A stretch of DNA of 64,000 nt. It comes from Aeromicrobium phragmitis. GTDB taxonomy: Bacteria > Actinomycetota > Actinomycetes > Propionibacteriales > Nocardioidaceae. This document shows positions 54,619-63,439 of this stretch, in pieces. The notes beneath the pieces were generated by a model. That model made no database searches and was not told the DNA's origin. It saw nothing but the letters and a program-made list of their open reading frames with translations. Within the stretch, counting starts at the first letter, position 1. Each line of letters begins with the position of its first letter. Both the position numbers and the translations under genes were made by a program. The stretch spans positions 62,001 to 126,000 of the forward strand of contig NZ_RDBF01000011.1 of NCBI RefSeq assembly GCF_003674095.1, read 5' to 3'.

Positions 54619-55725
54619 TCAGGCGGTCGCCCAGGCGGGGTTCCAGCCCTCCACCTCGTCGGCGCGACGCTCCTTGGGACCGACGTACGCCGAGGACGGG
54701 CGGATGAGGCGGCCGGTGCGCTTCTGCTCCAGGATGTGCGCACTCCACCCCGCGGTGCGAGCCGAGGTGAACATCGCGGTGAACATGTGCGGCGGAATCT
54801 GCGCGAAGTCCAGGACGATCGCGGCCCAGAACTCGACGTTGGTCTCGAGCACTCGGTCCGGTCGGCGCTCGCGCAGCTCGGCGAGGGCGGCTTGCTCGAG
54901 CGCCTCGGCCACCTCCGCACGCGGGGCGCTGAGTTCCTTGGCCGTTCGGCGCAAGGTGCGGGCCCGGGGATCCTCGGCGCGATAGACCCGGTGGCCGAAG
55001 CCCATGAGCCGCTGGCCGCTGTCGAGCAGTTGTTTGACGTACGCGCGGGCGTCCCCGGACTTCTCGACCTCCTCGATCATGCCGAGCACCCGCGAGGGGG
55101 CGCCACCGTGCAGCGGTCCGGACATCGCGCCCACGGCTCCGGACAGCGCGGCGGCAGCGTCGGCGCCGGTCGAGGCGATGACCCGTGCGGTGAAGGTCGA
55201 GGCGTTCATCCCGTGCTCGGCCGCGGAGACCCAGTAGGCGTCGATGGCCTTGGCGTGGTCGGGGTTGACCTCACCGCGCCAGCGGGTGAGGAAGCGCTCG
55301 GTGATGGTCTCGCACTTGTCGATCTCCGACTGCGGCACCATCGGCTGGCCCACACCGCGCGCGGCCTGGGCCACGTACGAGAGCACCATGACGGCGGTCC
55401 GGGCGAGGTCGTCGCGGGCCTGCTCGTCGCTGATGTCGTAGAGCTGACCCATGCCCCACTGGGGAGCGGTCAGCGCGATCGCGCTCTGCACGTCGGCCCG
55501 GATGTCACCGGAGTGCACCGGGATCGGGAACGGTTCCGCGGGCGGGAGCCCGGGCTCGTAGCGGCCGTCGACCAGCAGACCCCAGATCTTCTCGAACGGC
55601 ACGCGGCCGACGAGGTCGTCGATGTCGACGCCGCGGTACCGAAGCGCCGACCCTTCCTTGTCGGGCTCCGCGATCTCGCTCTCGAACGCGACGACGCCCT
55701 CTAGTCCGTGATGCACTTCAGTCAT
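54619..55725 (-). CDS. citA: Citrate synthase (CitA/type-2 family)
   Basis: A 368-residue citrate synthase condensing oxaloacetate and acetyl-CoA. GFGHRVYRAEDPRA holds the substrate His, GPLHGGA precedes it, and LETNVEFWAAIV and RPSSAYVGPKER are family marks. ATG 55725 gives MTEVHHGLEGVVAFESEIAEPD, the actinobacterial start; a weak CAGAAT box is six bases upstream. It is divergent from pdxH with 36 bases between starts. M. tuberculosis citA (Rv0889c) is in the same region as serC. Confidence 0.95.
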   Translation of the reverse strand: MTEVHHGLEGVVAFESEIAEPDKEGSALRYRGVDIDDLVGRVPFEKIWGLLVDGRYEPGLPPAEPFPIPVHSGDIRADVQSAIALTAPQWGMGQLYDISDEQARDDLARTAVMVLSYVAQAARGVGQPMVPQSEIDKCETITERFLTRWRGEVNPDHAKAIDAYWVSAAEHGMNASTFTARVIASTGADAAAALSGAVGAMSGPLHGGAPSRVLGMIEEVEKSGDARAYVKQLLDSGQRLMGFGHRVYRAEDPRARTLRRTAKELSAPRAEVAEALEQAALAELRERRPDRVLETNVEFWAAIVLDFAQIPPHMFTAMFTSARTAGWSAHILEQKRTGRLIRPSSAYVGPKERRADEVEGWNPAWATA

Positions 55726-55761
55726 GCCTGCATTCTGCACTGCCGCGGATACCGTGTCTGC

Positions 55762-56400
55762 ATGGACTCCAACGACCTCGCGGCGATGCGTCACGAGTAC
55801 GAAGCCGGCGGGCTGAGCGAGGAGGAAGCGGGCGACGACCCCTATCGCCTGTTCGACCGGTGGATGGTCGATGCGATGACCTCGGGCCTGCACGAGCCGA
55901 ACGCGATGGTGCTCGCCACGGCCACCGCGGACGGCCGCCCGTCAGTGCGCACGGTCCTGCTCAAGGGCCTGGATGATCGCGGGGCGATGTTCTACACGAA
56001 CTACGAGTCGCGCAAGGGTCGCGAGCTTGCGGAGAACCCCCGTGCCGCCGTCGTCATGCCGTGGCACCCGCTGCAGCGTCAGGTGCGGTTCGAGGGCGTC
56101 GTGACGAAGGCCGATCCGCTCGAGTCGGACGCCTACTTCATGGCACGTCCCGAAGGCGGCCGGATCAGCGCGGCCGCCTCGCCGCAGTCCCAGCCGGTGG
56201 CAGGCCGGTCGGAGCTCGAGCGGCTGTGGGCGAAGGCGCAGGAGCGCGGGGCCGGCGACCAGCGGCCCGAGCACTGGGGCGGGTATCGCATCGTCATCGA
56301 CACGTTCGAGTTCTGGCAGGGTCGGCGCAATCGTTTCCACGACCGGATCCGCTTCCGTCTCGACGGCGACCGCTGGCTGCGCGACCGCCTCGCGCCGTGA
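55762..56400 (+). CDS. pdxH: Pyridoxamine 5'-phosphate oxidase
   Basis: A 212-residue FMN enzyme that makes pyridoxal 5'-phosphate. It contains GRPSVRTVLLKGLDDRGAMFYTN, SRKGRELAENPRAAVV, EGGRISAAASPQSQPV and the closing WQGRRNRFHDRIRF...RLAP. TACCGT is six bases before ATG 55762 (leaderless), and DSNDLAAMRHEYEAGGL is the usual start. The divergent citA promoter shares the gap. Confidence 0.95.
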   Translation: MDSNDLAAMRHEYEAGGLSEEEAGDDPYRLFDRWMVDAMTSGLHEPNAMVLATATADGRPSVRTVLLKGLDDRGAMFYTNYESRKGRELAENPRAAVVMPWHPLQRQVRFEGVVTKADPLESDAYFMARPEGGRISAAASPQSQPVAGRSELERLWAKAQERGAGDQRPEHWGGYRIVIDTFEFWQGRRNRFHDRIRFRLDGDRWLRDRLAP

Positions 56401-56404
56401 CCGG

Positions 56405-57100
56405 CTATCCGTTGATCTGGATCCAGACCTGCTCGGCTCGGCCGACGAGCTCGCCCTCGGGGGTGTAGAGCGCGGTCGCGGTGAAGAACTTGCGGCGGTC
56501 CTGGCGGTCGAGCTGCCCGATGGCGTGGTACCGCTGGCCCGGCTCCGGGAACCGATAGACCTCCGCGGTCATCGTGCCGAGCAGCATCGGCTGCCGCGAG
56601 AAGTCGGCGGCCCATCCGCCCGGGCAGTCGAGCGCGGCCCAGGCGACCGGCGCGCCGATGCGGCCGTCCTCGTCGGCGAACGCGTCGTGTGCGTCCCAGG
56701 GCGCCGCGGTCGTGCCGTCGCCGACGGGCCCGGAGAAGATGCGCAGTCCGTCGCCGGGCTCACGCAGGGTGCCGCACGTGAAGCATCGGTCGAACGGGTG
56801 GTGGTGAAACCCCGGATACGCCTTGAGGCCGGCTTCCACGCCGTCGGCATCGACGAAGGCCGGTGCCTCGCGTTCGAAGGTGCCGGTTTTCGCGATGCCG
56901 ACCACGGCGCCACCGTGGGTCAGCAGGCGCACTTCCTCGTCGTCCTGCTCCCAGGTCAGCGGTGTCTCGAGCGGCGGGGGTGTGCGCAGCATCGCCGAGA
57001 CCGGTCCTTCGTGGTCGAGGGCGGCGGCCACCAAGCCGCTCACGTATCCGCCGTTACCGGTCGTCGGCGGCCCGTTGAACTGCTGCGCGATGGTCACCAT
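56405..57100 (-). CDS. Thioesterase-like (hotdog fold) protein
   Basis: A 231-residue protein resembling two hotdog halves of the acyl-CoA thioesterase superfamily: FNGPPTTGNGGYVSGLVAAAL opens the first, and AWAALDCPGGWAADFSRQPMLLG lies in the second. FDRCFTCGTLREPGDGL joins them and is a distinctive Cys-containing link. TACGGT lies six bases before ATG 57100 (leaderless). No catalytic residue is assigned; substrate unknown. Confidence 0.7.
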   Translation of the reverse strand: MVTIAQQFNGPPTTGNGGYVSGLVAAALDHEGPVSAMLRTPPPLETPLTWEQDDEEVRLLTHGGAVVGIAKTGTFEREAPAFVDADGVEAGLKAYPGFHHHPFDRCFTCGTLREPGDGLRIFSGPVGDGTTAAPWDAHDAFADEDGRIGAPVAWAALDCPGGWAADFSRQPMLLGTMTAEVYRFPEPGQRYHAIGQLDRQDRRKFFTATALYTPEGELVGRAEQVWIQING

Positions 57101-57213
57101 GGGGCCACCGTAGCGGTCGCGTGGCGGTGGGTCGCCGCACCTCATCGTGTCGGCTCACGCGGGTGTTCGCACATCGAAACATCCACTCCCGCGGGCATGG
57201 AACAATGGAGCGC

Positions 57214-57903
57214 GTGAGCGACCTCATCGATACCACCGAGATGTACCTGCGCACCATCTTCGAGCTCGAGGAAGAGGGCATCGTCCCGCTGCGCGCCCGC
57301 ATCGCCGAGCGCTTGCACCAGAGCGGGCCGACGGTGAGCCAGACGGTCGCCCGCATGGAGCGCGACGGTCTGCTGACCGTCGAGGGCGACCGCCACCTGG
57401 AACTGTCCGAGAAGGGCCGCGCGCTGGCGATCCGGGTCATGCGCAAGCATCGGCTCGCCGAGCGGTTGCTCACCGACGTCATCGGCCTGGAGATCGAGTA
57501 CGTCCACGACGAAGCCTGCCGCTGGGAGCACGTGATCTCCGAGCAGGTCGAGCGCCGGCTCATCGAGCTGCTCGAGCATCCCACCGAGTCGCCCTACGGC
57601 AACCCGATCCCCGGTCTCGACGAACTCGGTCAGGTAGTCCCGCCGGCCGGCTTCCTCGACGGCGTCCAGCCGCTCAGCAAAGCGGTCACCGGCTCGGCGG
57701 AGCCGACCCGGCTGGTGGTGCGCCGTATCGCCGAGGAGCTGCAGAAGGACACCGAGGTCATGTCGGTGCTGCGTCGCGTCGGCGCGCTCCCCGGCAACGA
57801 CATCCTCGCGTCCTACGGTCACGACGGCGTCGTCGTCGCCCGCCAGGGCGAGACCGCCGAGATCGATCGCGACGCCGCAGCGCACTTGTTCGTCTCGATG
57901 TGA
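57214..57903 (+). CDS. ideR: Iron-dependent repressor, DtxR/IdeR family
   Basis: A 229-residue metal-sensing repressor. With GTG 57214 as the start the numbering equals DtxR: Met10, Cys102, Glu105, His106 (site 2) and His79, Glu83, His98 (site 1) are all in place. The helix-turn-helix is RARIAERLHQSGPTVSQTVARMERDGLL, and the C-terminal SH3-like domain is present. Start ATG 57205 is therefore less likely. When Fe(II) binds, such proteins shut off siderophore genes and induce storage. The stop overlaps the ECF sigma gene as GTGA. Confidence 0.93.
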   Translation: MSDLIDTTEMYLRTIFELEEEGIVPLRARIAERLHQSGPTVSQTVARMERDGLLTVEGDRHLELSEKGRALAIRVMRKHRLAERLLTDVIGLEIEYVHDEACRWEHVISEQVERRLIELLEHPTESPYGNPIPGLDELGQVVPPAGFLDGVQPLSKAVTGSAEPTRLVVRRIAEELQKDTEVMSVLRRVGALPGNDILASYGHDGVVVARQGETAEIDRDAAAHLFVSM

Positions 57904-58820
57904 GCCTCTTCGAGCGGGAACGGCCGCGGCTGCTGGCGTTGGCGTACCGGCTCACCGGCAGCATCACCGACGCGGAGGACGCGGTCCAGGAGTCCTGGCT
58001 GCGGTTCGAGCGGACCGAGGACGTCCGCGATCCCGCGGCCTGGCTCACCACGGTCGTGAGCCGCATCTGCCTCGATCGCCTCACCTCGGCGGCCGCGCGC
58101 CGCGAGCACTATGTCGGCACGTGGCTGCCCGAGCCCGTCGTCCGTGAGCGCGACGCCACCGCCGCCGACCCGCTCGACGTCGTCGTCCGCGACGACGAAC
58201 TGCGCTATGCCGCCCTCGTCGTCCTCGAGACGCTGGCGCCGGCACAGCGGGTCGCCCTGGTCCTCCACGACGCCTTCGAAGTCCCGTTCGCCCAGGTCGC
58301 GGAGGTGCTGGGGGTCTCGCCCGCGCATGCCCGGCAACTGGCCGTCCGCGCGCGCAAGGCGGTCACGCCCGCACCACCGCCGGTGTCCCCCGGCGAGCAC
58401 GCGGAGGCGGTCGAGCGTCTCATGCACGCCGTCCTCGAGGGCGACCTCGAGGCCGTCGTCGCGGCGCTCCACCCGGACATCGTGGCTTACGGCGACTCGA
58501 ACGGCCGCACGCCGACGGCAGGACGCCCGATCCGCGGGGCCGCCCACGTGGCGCGCTTCCTCCTCGGTCTCGTCCGGCTGTACGGCCCCGAGCGCCTCGC
58601 GCACCTTCGTCTCGAGCAGGTCAACGGCCGGCTCGGCCTCGTCACGCCGGGTACCGACGGCCGGTTCCCGGCCCGGGTCACCGCGTTCACCGTGACCGAG
58701 GGCCGGGTCGTCGCCACCTACGACATCGCCAACCCGGACAAGCTCGGGGGCGTCAGGCTCGAGCAGTGGTCTCCCACGGCACCCGACACGCCGCCCCGGA
58801 GGAGAACCCCTGGTCGGTGA
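57900..58820 (+). CDS. ECF41-group sigma factor with SnoaL-like domain
   Basis: A 306-residue ECF sigma factor. Region 2 (ALAYRLTGSITDAEDAVQESWLRF) and region 4 (LETLAPAQRVALVLHDAFEVPFAQVAEVLGVSPAHARQLAVRAR) are followed by a ~130-residue SnoaL-like domain. The NPDKL motif (278-282) that tunes activity in ECF41 proteins is intact. No anti-sigma gene is needed in this group. GTG 57900 overlaps the ideR stop, an unusual link with iron control. The 3' end overlaps the convergent CMD gene by 68 bases. Confidence 0.92.
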   Translation: MSLFERERPRLLALAYRLTGSITDAEDAVQESWLRFERTEDVRDPAAWLTTVVSRICLDRLTSAAARREHYVGTWLPEPVVRERDATAADPLDVVVRDDELRYAALVVLETLAPAQRVALVLHDAFEVPFAQVAEVLGVSPAHARQLAVRARKAVTPAPPPVSPGEHAEAVERLMHAVLEGDLEAVVAALHPDIVAYGDSNGRTPTAGRPIRGAAHVARFLLGLVRLYGPERLAHLRLEQVNGRLGLVTPGTDGRFPARVTAFTVTEGRVVATYDIANPDKLGGVRLEQWSPTAPDTPPRRRTPGR

Positions 58821-59337
58821 TGCCGAGGGCGTGGTTCATCCGGGCCCGGTGGTTCTCGTGTGCGATCTGGTAGACGAGCGTGAGTGTCGCCTCCCGCCCG
58901 ATCCGGTCCACGAGTTCGGCGACCAGATCGGTCGCGTCGCCCGCCGGCGTCGCGGACATGGCGTCGGTCAGGCGCTGCACCAGGCGCTCGTCGTCGCTGA
59001 ACTCCTCGGCCGTCTCGTACTCGTCGATCCGCTGCAGCCGCTCCACGTCCAGGCCGTCGAGCCGCTGCAGCATGGCGCCGAAGTCGACGCACCACGAACA
59101 CCCGATCGTCCAGGCGGCGCGATAGACCGCGAGTTGGTACAGCGCGGTCGGAGCGCCCCGGCTGGCGCGCTCGAGCCCCAGCTCGTGGGCGATGGACAGC
59201 CGCATCAGCGGCGGGTGGTGCGCTGCGACGGCGAACGGTTCGGCGACCGCACCGAAGCGCCGCTTCATTACGCGGTAGGCCAGCCGGGTCAGCGGGCCGG
59301 CATCGGCGGGCGCGAGAGGTGCGATGGGCAAGGTCAT
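58753..59337 (-). CDS. Carboxymuconolactone decarboxylase-family (AhpD-like) protein
   Basis: A 194-residue AhpD-like protein; GCSWCVDFGAMLQRL holds the CxxC-type redox pair with the following helix. ATG 59337 has GAAGGAG at five bases. CMD/COE genes are the standard partner and often sole target of ECF41 sigma factors; a matching promoter lies upstream. The role is probably peroxide or quinone-related redox chemistry; no direct substrate is known. Confidence 0.9.
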   Translation of the reverse strand: MTLPIAPLAPADAGPLTRLAYRVMKRRFGAVAEPFAVAAHHPPLMRLSIAHELGLERASRGAPTALYQLAVYRAAWTIGCSWCVDFGAMLQRLDGLDVERLQRIDEYETAEEFSDDERLVQRLTDAMSATPAGDATDLVAELVDRIGREATLTLVYQIAHENHRARMNHALGITDQGFSSGAACRVPWETTARA

Positions 59338-59383
59338 GGCCACTCCTTCGGTCGAGCGGCCCCGCTGGCCGCCTCACCCCCTT

Positions 59384-59410
59384 GACGACACGGCTCGCCG
59401 AAATGTGACA
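59384..59410 (-). promoter_or_regulatory. ECF41-type promoter for the CMD gene
   Basis: On the minus strand, -35 TGTCACA (59404-59410) and -10 CGTC (59384-59387) are 16 bases apart, the known ECF41 promoter (TGTCACA-N16-CGTC). It is 46 bases before ATG 59337. Confidence 0.82.
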
Positions 59411-59462
59411 ACCGGAGGCCTTCTCTTCGCCGACGTTAAGAATCACCTGGCATGCTGTCGTC

Positions 59463-59963
59463 ATGGCGCGGGGATCGAGGCTGCTCGGGTGGTTCGACCG
59501 GACCGGCAGCGAACTGCTGGGTTGGACGCTCGTCGTCCTCGGCCTGTTCATGTTGGTGCTTCCCGGTCCCGGGCTGCTCGGCATGGTCGGCGGCATCGCG
59601 CTGCTCGCCCGGCACTACCACTGGGCACGGCGCATCCTCGATCCACTGCACGAGAAGGCCATCGAAGCGGCGCGCTACGGCGTCGCGACGTGGCCGCGTA
59701 TCGTCCTCAGCGCCCTCGGCGCGGCGTGCATCTTCGCGGTCGGCGTCGTCTGGTGGTCCGACCTCACCATTCCGGAGTTCGAGGTCTTCGGCCTCGACTT
59801 CGGGCCGACGTTGCCGGCCGACAGCCCGGCGACCGCGATCGCCCTGTGGGGTTCGGCCGCGATCGCCTGGTTCCTGCTCGGCTACAGCATCTGGAAGTAC
59901 CGTTACGGTCCGGCGTCCAAGATGCCCAGCACCTCGCGCTCCAAGGAGGGCGCGACCGACTGA
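59463..59963 (+). CDS. PGPGW-type small membrane protein
   Basis: A 166-residue protein with two helices near the start (TLVVLGLFMLVLPGPGLLGMVGGIALLA, carrying the LPGPG motif) and two later (about 82-100 and 126-143). The PGPGW/TIGR02611 family has no known function. CATGCT is six bases before ATG 59463 (probably leaderless). The 3' end overlaps the convergent topoisomerase gene by 61 bases. Confidence 0.8.
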   Translation: MARGSRLLGWFDRTGSELLGWTLVVLGLFMLVLPGPGLLGMVGGIALLARHYHWARRILDPLHEKAIEAARYGVATWPRIVLSALGAACIFAVGVVWWSDLTIPEFEVFGLDFGPTLPADSPATAIALWGSAAIAWFLLGYSIWKYRYGPASKMPSTSRSKEGATD

Positions 59964-60901
59964 CCCGGCTCCGGCATGCGATGCTCGGCCGAGACCGTGA
60001 TGCCGTGCTCGAAGAGGTCGACCACGCGCGGATCGACGTACGACGACCGCGCGACCGCGGGCGTGTTGCCCAGGTGTTCAGCCACTTCGCGCATCGCCGC
60101 GGTCACCGCCCGCTTGCGTGCGGTCTTGGTCCTGGCGTCGCCGTGGGCGAGGGCCAGGGCGGCGATCACGGTGCCCCGCCACGTGCGAAAGTCCTTGGCG
60201 GTGAAGTCGCCCTGCAACACCTCCTTGATGTAGGCGTTGACGTCCTCGGGGGCCACCGGGTGCCATCCTGCGCGATCGCGCCAGGCGAGCAGCTGATCGC
60301 CTCCAGTCCGCCGTCGCAGCATCGGCTCGACCGCCCCGGTGATGCGCGAGTCCGACACCGTCACGTTGACCTCCTGACCCGACTTTCCGGTGTACGTGAA
60401 GACGATCCCCTCGCGGCGGCGACGAACGTGGTCGCGCAGCACGGTCGTCAACCCGAAGCTGCCGTACTCCTCGGTGTACCGGTCCGAGCCGATCCGGAAG
60501 ACGCCGAGGTCCAGCAGCGCGAAGGCGGTGGCCTGCGCGTGGCGGAGCCCGAGGTCGTCGGTCGAAAGGTGCCGCCGCACCACGGGCCGACGCCGCACCA
60601 GGGCGTCGGCGAAGTCCTCCATCGCCTGGAACTTCTGGCGGTCGCGATGTTCGCGCCATGCCGGGTGGTACAGGTACTGGCGCCGTCCCGACTCGTCGGT
60701 TCCGACGGCCTGGAGGTGCCCGTTCTCGATTGGGCAGATCCAGACCTCCTTCCACGCCGGCGGGATCACGAGCTTCTTGCAGCGCTCGATGTCGATGGCC
60801 GCTAACGGCGCGCCCTGTTCGTCGAGATAGCGGAACCCGCGCCCGTGACGAACGCGCGTCCAGCCCGGCATCGACGCCGATACCCTGCGTAAGCGCACCA
60901 C
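59903..60901 (-). CDS. DNA topoisomerase IB (poxvirus-like)
   Basis: A 332-residue bacterial topoisomerase IB that relaxes supercoils by a 3'-phosphotyrosyl link. Active-site residues are near RIGSDRYTEEYGSFGLTTV (Arg), FTYTGKSGQEVNV (Lys), KDFRTWRGTVIAA (Arg) and the nucleophile Tyr288 in ARSSYVDPRVVDLF. Length and order match the family. GTG 60901 is used; GTG 60898 is the next codon. It is next to the acyltransferase gene on the same strand. Confidence 0.93.
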   Translation of the reverse strand: MVRLRRVSASMPGWTRVRHGRGFRYLDEQGAPLAAIDIERCKKLVIPPAWKEVWICPIENGHLQAVGTDESGRRQYLYHPAWREHRDRQKFQAMEDFADALVRRRPVVRRHLSTDDLGLRHAQATAFALLDLGVFRIGSDRYTEEYGSFGLTTVLRDHVRRRREGIVFTYTGKSGQEVNVTVSDSRITGAVEPMLRRRTGGDQLLAWRDRAGWHPVAPEDVNAYIKEVLQGDFTAKDFRTWRGTVIAALALAHGDARTKTARKRAVTAAMREVAEHLGNTPAVARSSYVDPRVVDLFEHGITVSAEHRMPEPGQSVAPSLEREVLGILDAGP

Positions 60902-60905
60902 CTGA

Positions 60906-61997
60906 TCAAGCCCCCTTCGAGCGCGGCGCGACCTCCCGGCGCAGCTGCCGCTCGATCACACGGCGGAAGTGCCCACTGAACGGCTTATCGACCCAGCGGT
61001 ACAGCGCGACGGTCGCGATCGCCACGACGACGACGGCTCCGCCCACCGCCGGCCAGGCGGCCCAGCCGTGATCGCGCAGGAGTTCGATGACGTACCACCC
61101 GAGCCGCTCGTGGACCAGGTACAGGGGATAGGTGAGAGCGCCGGCCGTCGTGAGCCAGCCCCAGCGGACGTACTGCAGCCGGGTGCAACTGAACGCCCAC
61201 ATCGCGAAGGCGGTGGCCAAGATGACGACGGTGACCAGGCCACGGTGGGGCGTGATCTCGTCGGTTCGGTCCATGAAGGGGGTGAAGGCCTCCGCGCTGC
61301 GATAGGCGATGAAGGCCACGTTCATGCCCAGGGCGAGGGCGGTGTCGACGCGGAACCCGCGTTCGCGATGGACCAGGTAGAGCACCATGCCGAAGGCGAA
61401 CAGCGGAGCCTGGTTCGGCATCAGCAGTTCCACGAGAAGCGCGCTGTCGCTTGACTTCGCCCATGCGCCGAGCAGCGGCCACAGCAGGGCGAAGGCCAGT
61501 ACCCGCTCGCGGGTGATGCCGATGAGCAGGAAGATGCCGATGAGCAGGTAGAACTTCAACTCCACATAGAGCGTCCAGTACACCCCGTCGAGGTTCTTGG
61601 CCTCGAAAGCCTGCTGCAGCATGGTGAAGTTGAGCGCCCAGTCCTCCCAACCGATGTCCCGCCAGGGCTCGCCGGGAAACGAGGGCCGCAGGACGAGCAC
61701 GATGAAGCCCGCGATGAGGACCGCCGCCCAGTACGCCGGGTAGAGACGACCTACGCGCGAAGCGATGTAGGACGGAAGGTCGCGCCCCCACGTCGTCATC
61801 AAGATGACGAAACCGCTGATGATGAAGAAGGAGTAGACGAGCAGAGCCCCGTACGTCGCAACGTGCGAGAACCAGCCGAAGTCCTCGATCTGACTAGGAT
61901 AACGGGCCGTATAGTGGTAGAGCAGGATGCCCAACGCGGCGATGAAGCGCGTGCCATCGAGGAGCCGGAGTCGTGGCGCGGTCGTGCTGGTGCTCAC
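60906..61997 (-). CDS. Acyltransferase family 3 membrane protein (OafA/YrhL type)
   Basis: A 363-residue ten-helix protein. The family opening LRLLDGTRFIAALGILLYHY (catalytic His in LYHY), FIISGFVI and RVGRLYPAYWAA are clear. It transfers acyl groups to exopolysaccharide, cell wall or membrane glycolipids. GTG 61997 is six bases after TAGGGT (leaderless). Divergent from the LLM gene with 40 bases between starts. Confidence 0.92.
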   Translation of the reverse strand: MSTSTTAPRLRLLDGTRFIAALGILLYHYTARYPSQIEDFGWFSHVATYGALLVYSFFIISGFVILMTTWGRDLPSYIASRVGRLYPAYWAAVLIAGFIVLVLRPSFPGEPWRDIGWEDWALNFTMLQQAFEAKNLDGVYWTLYVELKFYLLIGIFLLIGITRERVLAFALLWPLLGAWAKSSDSALLVELLMPNQAPLFAFGMVLYLVHRERGFRVDTALALGMNVAFIAYRSAEAFTPFMDRTDEITPHRGLVTVVILATAFAMWAFSCTRLQYVRWGWLTTAGALTYPLYLVHERLGWYVIELLRDHGWAAWPAVGGAVVVVAIATVALYRWVDKPFSGHFRRVIERQLRREVAPRSKGA

Positions 61998-62037
61998 GCT
62001 TTGACCCTACGGTCCACGGCGCACGTAGGCTCGTCGT

Positions 62038-63072
62038 GTGACTATCGAGCTGGGTCTGGACACCTTCGGCGACATCTCCACCGGGCCGGGCGGCACGATG
62101 CGCCGTCATGCCGAGGTGCTGCGCGAGGTCGTCGACCAGGCCGTGCTGGCCGACCAGGTCGGTCTCGACTTCATCGGCTTGGGCGAACATCATCGCGACG
62201 ACTTCGCCATCACCGCCCCCGACGTCGTGCTCGCGACGATCGCCGGACGCACTGAGCGGATCCGGCTGGGCTCGGCGGTGACGGTGCTCAGCTCCGACGA
62301 CCCGATCCGGGTGTTCGAGCGGTTCTCGACTCTCGACGCGCTCTCGCACGGCCGCGCGGAGGTGATTCTCGGACGCGGCTCGTTCACGGAATCGTTCGCG
62401 CTCTTCGGCTACGATCTCGCCGACTACGAGGTCTTGTTCACCGAGAAACTCGATCTGTTCGCGCAACTGCTCACCGAGCGTCCCGTCACCTGGAGCGGCA
62501 CGACCAGGCCGCCCTTGGAGAACGTCACGGTGCATCCCGCCACCGAGTCCGGACGGCTGACGACCTGGATCGGCGTGGGCGGCAGTCCGCAGTCGGTCGT
62601 ACGAGCGGCGCACTACCGACTCCCGCTCATGCTCGCGATCATCGGTGGGCCGCCCGCGCAGTTCGTGCCGTTCGCCCAGTACTACCGGGAGTTGCTGGCG
62701 GCCGACGGAATCGACCCGCTGCCGGTCGGGATGCACTCACCGGGCTATGTCGCCGCGACCGACGAGCAGGCCCGTGACGAGCTCTTCCCGCACTTCCAGG
62801 AGCAACGCGACCGGATCGGCCGCGAGCGCGGGTGGGGGCCGACGACGCGACTGCAGTTCGAGCGTGACGCGAGCCCTGAAGGCGCGCTGTACGTCGGGTC
62901 GCCGGAGACGGTGGCCCGCAAGATCGTCAAGAACGCGAAGGCCCTGGGCGCCGGGCGGTTCGACCTCAAGTACGCCAACGGGCCGATGCCGCACGAGCAG
63001 TTGCTGCGCTGCATCGAGTTGTACGGCACCGAGGTGCGCCGGCTGGTCGACGACATGATGGCCGACAGCTGA
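62038..63072 (+). CDS. LLM-class flavin-dependent oxidoreductase
   Basis: A 344-residue luciferase-like monooxygenase (bacterial luciferase fold, FMN or F420). VDQAVLADQVGLDFIGLGEHH, GSAVTVLSSDDPIRVFERFSTLD, GRGSFTESFALFGYDLADYE and TTWIGVGGSPQSVVRAAHY are family marks. TAGGCT is six bases before GTG 62038 (leaderless). The stop overlaps the SMR start. Substrate unknown. Confidence 0.92.
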   Translation: MTIELGLDTFGDISTGPGGTMRRHAEVLREVVDQAVLADQVGLDFIGLGEHHRDDFAITAPDVVLATIAGRTERIRLGSAVTVLSSDDPIRVFERFSTLDALSHGRAEVILGRGSFTESFALFGYDLADYEVLFTEKLDLFAQLLTERPVTWSGTTRPPLENVTVHPATESGRLTTWIGVGGSPQSVVRAAHYRLPLMLAIIGGPPAQFVPFAQYYRELLAADGIDPLPVGMHSPGYVAATDEQARDELFPHFQEQRDRIGRERGWGPTTRLQFERDASPEGALYVGSPETVARKIVKNAKALGAGRFDLKYANGPMPHEQLLRCIELYGTEVRRLVDDMMADS

Positions 63073-63386
63073 TGTCCTGGATCGTGCTGGTCGTCTCGGG
63101 TGTCCTCGAGGCCGTGTGGGCCACGGCTCTCGGCAAGAGCGAGGGCTTCACCAAGCTCGGGCCGACCGTCGTCTTCGGTATCTCCGTCGTCGCCAGCATG
63201 GTCGGCCTCGCCTGGGCCATGCGGGAATTGCCGACGGGCACCGCATACGCGGTCTGGGTCGGAATCGGAGCGAGTCTGACGGTCGCGTACGCGATGGCGA
63301 CCGGCACGGAGCCGATCTCGCTCGCCCGACTGTTGCTGATCCTCGGGCTGATCGGCTGCATCGTGGGCCTCAAGCTCGTGCACTGA
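63072..63386 (+). CDS. SMR-family small multidrug/guanidinium-type exporter
   Basis: A 104-residue four-helix protein: WIVLVVSGVLEAVWATAL with the essential Glu13 in helix 1, GTAYAVWVGIGASLTVAY in helix 3 and the closing helix. The Glu-x-x-W and TAYAVWxG motif place it with SugE-like SMR proteins, several of which export guanidinium. ATG 63072 overlaps the LLM stop. Confidence 0.92.
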   Translation: MSWIVLVVSGVLEAVWATALGKSEGFTKLGPTVVFGISVVASMVGLAWAMRELPTGTAYAVWVGIGASLTVAYAMATGTEPISLARLLLILGLIGCIVGLKLVH

Positions 63387-63439
63387 GCGCTACGTCACTG
63401 CTTCCTCGCCTTGTCGGAGGGACCCGACAGGGCGTAAAG

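Noticed and set aside
57205-57213. ATG 57205 as the start of the IdeR-type repressor
   Set aside because: GTG 57214 makes all seven metal ligands fall at the DtxR positions (10, 79, 83, 98, 102, 105, 106), while ATG 57205 adds three residues.
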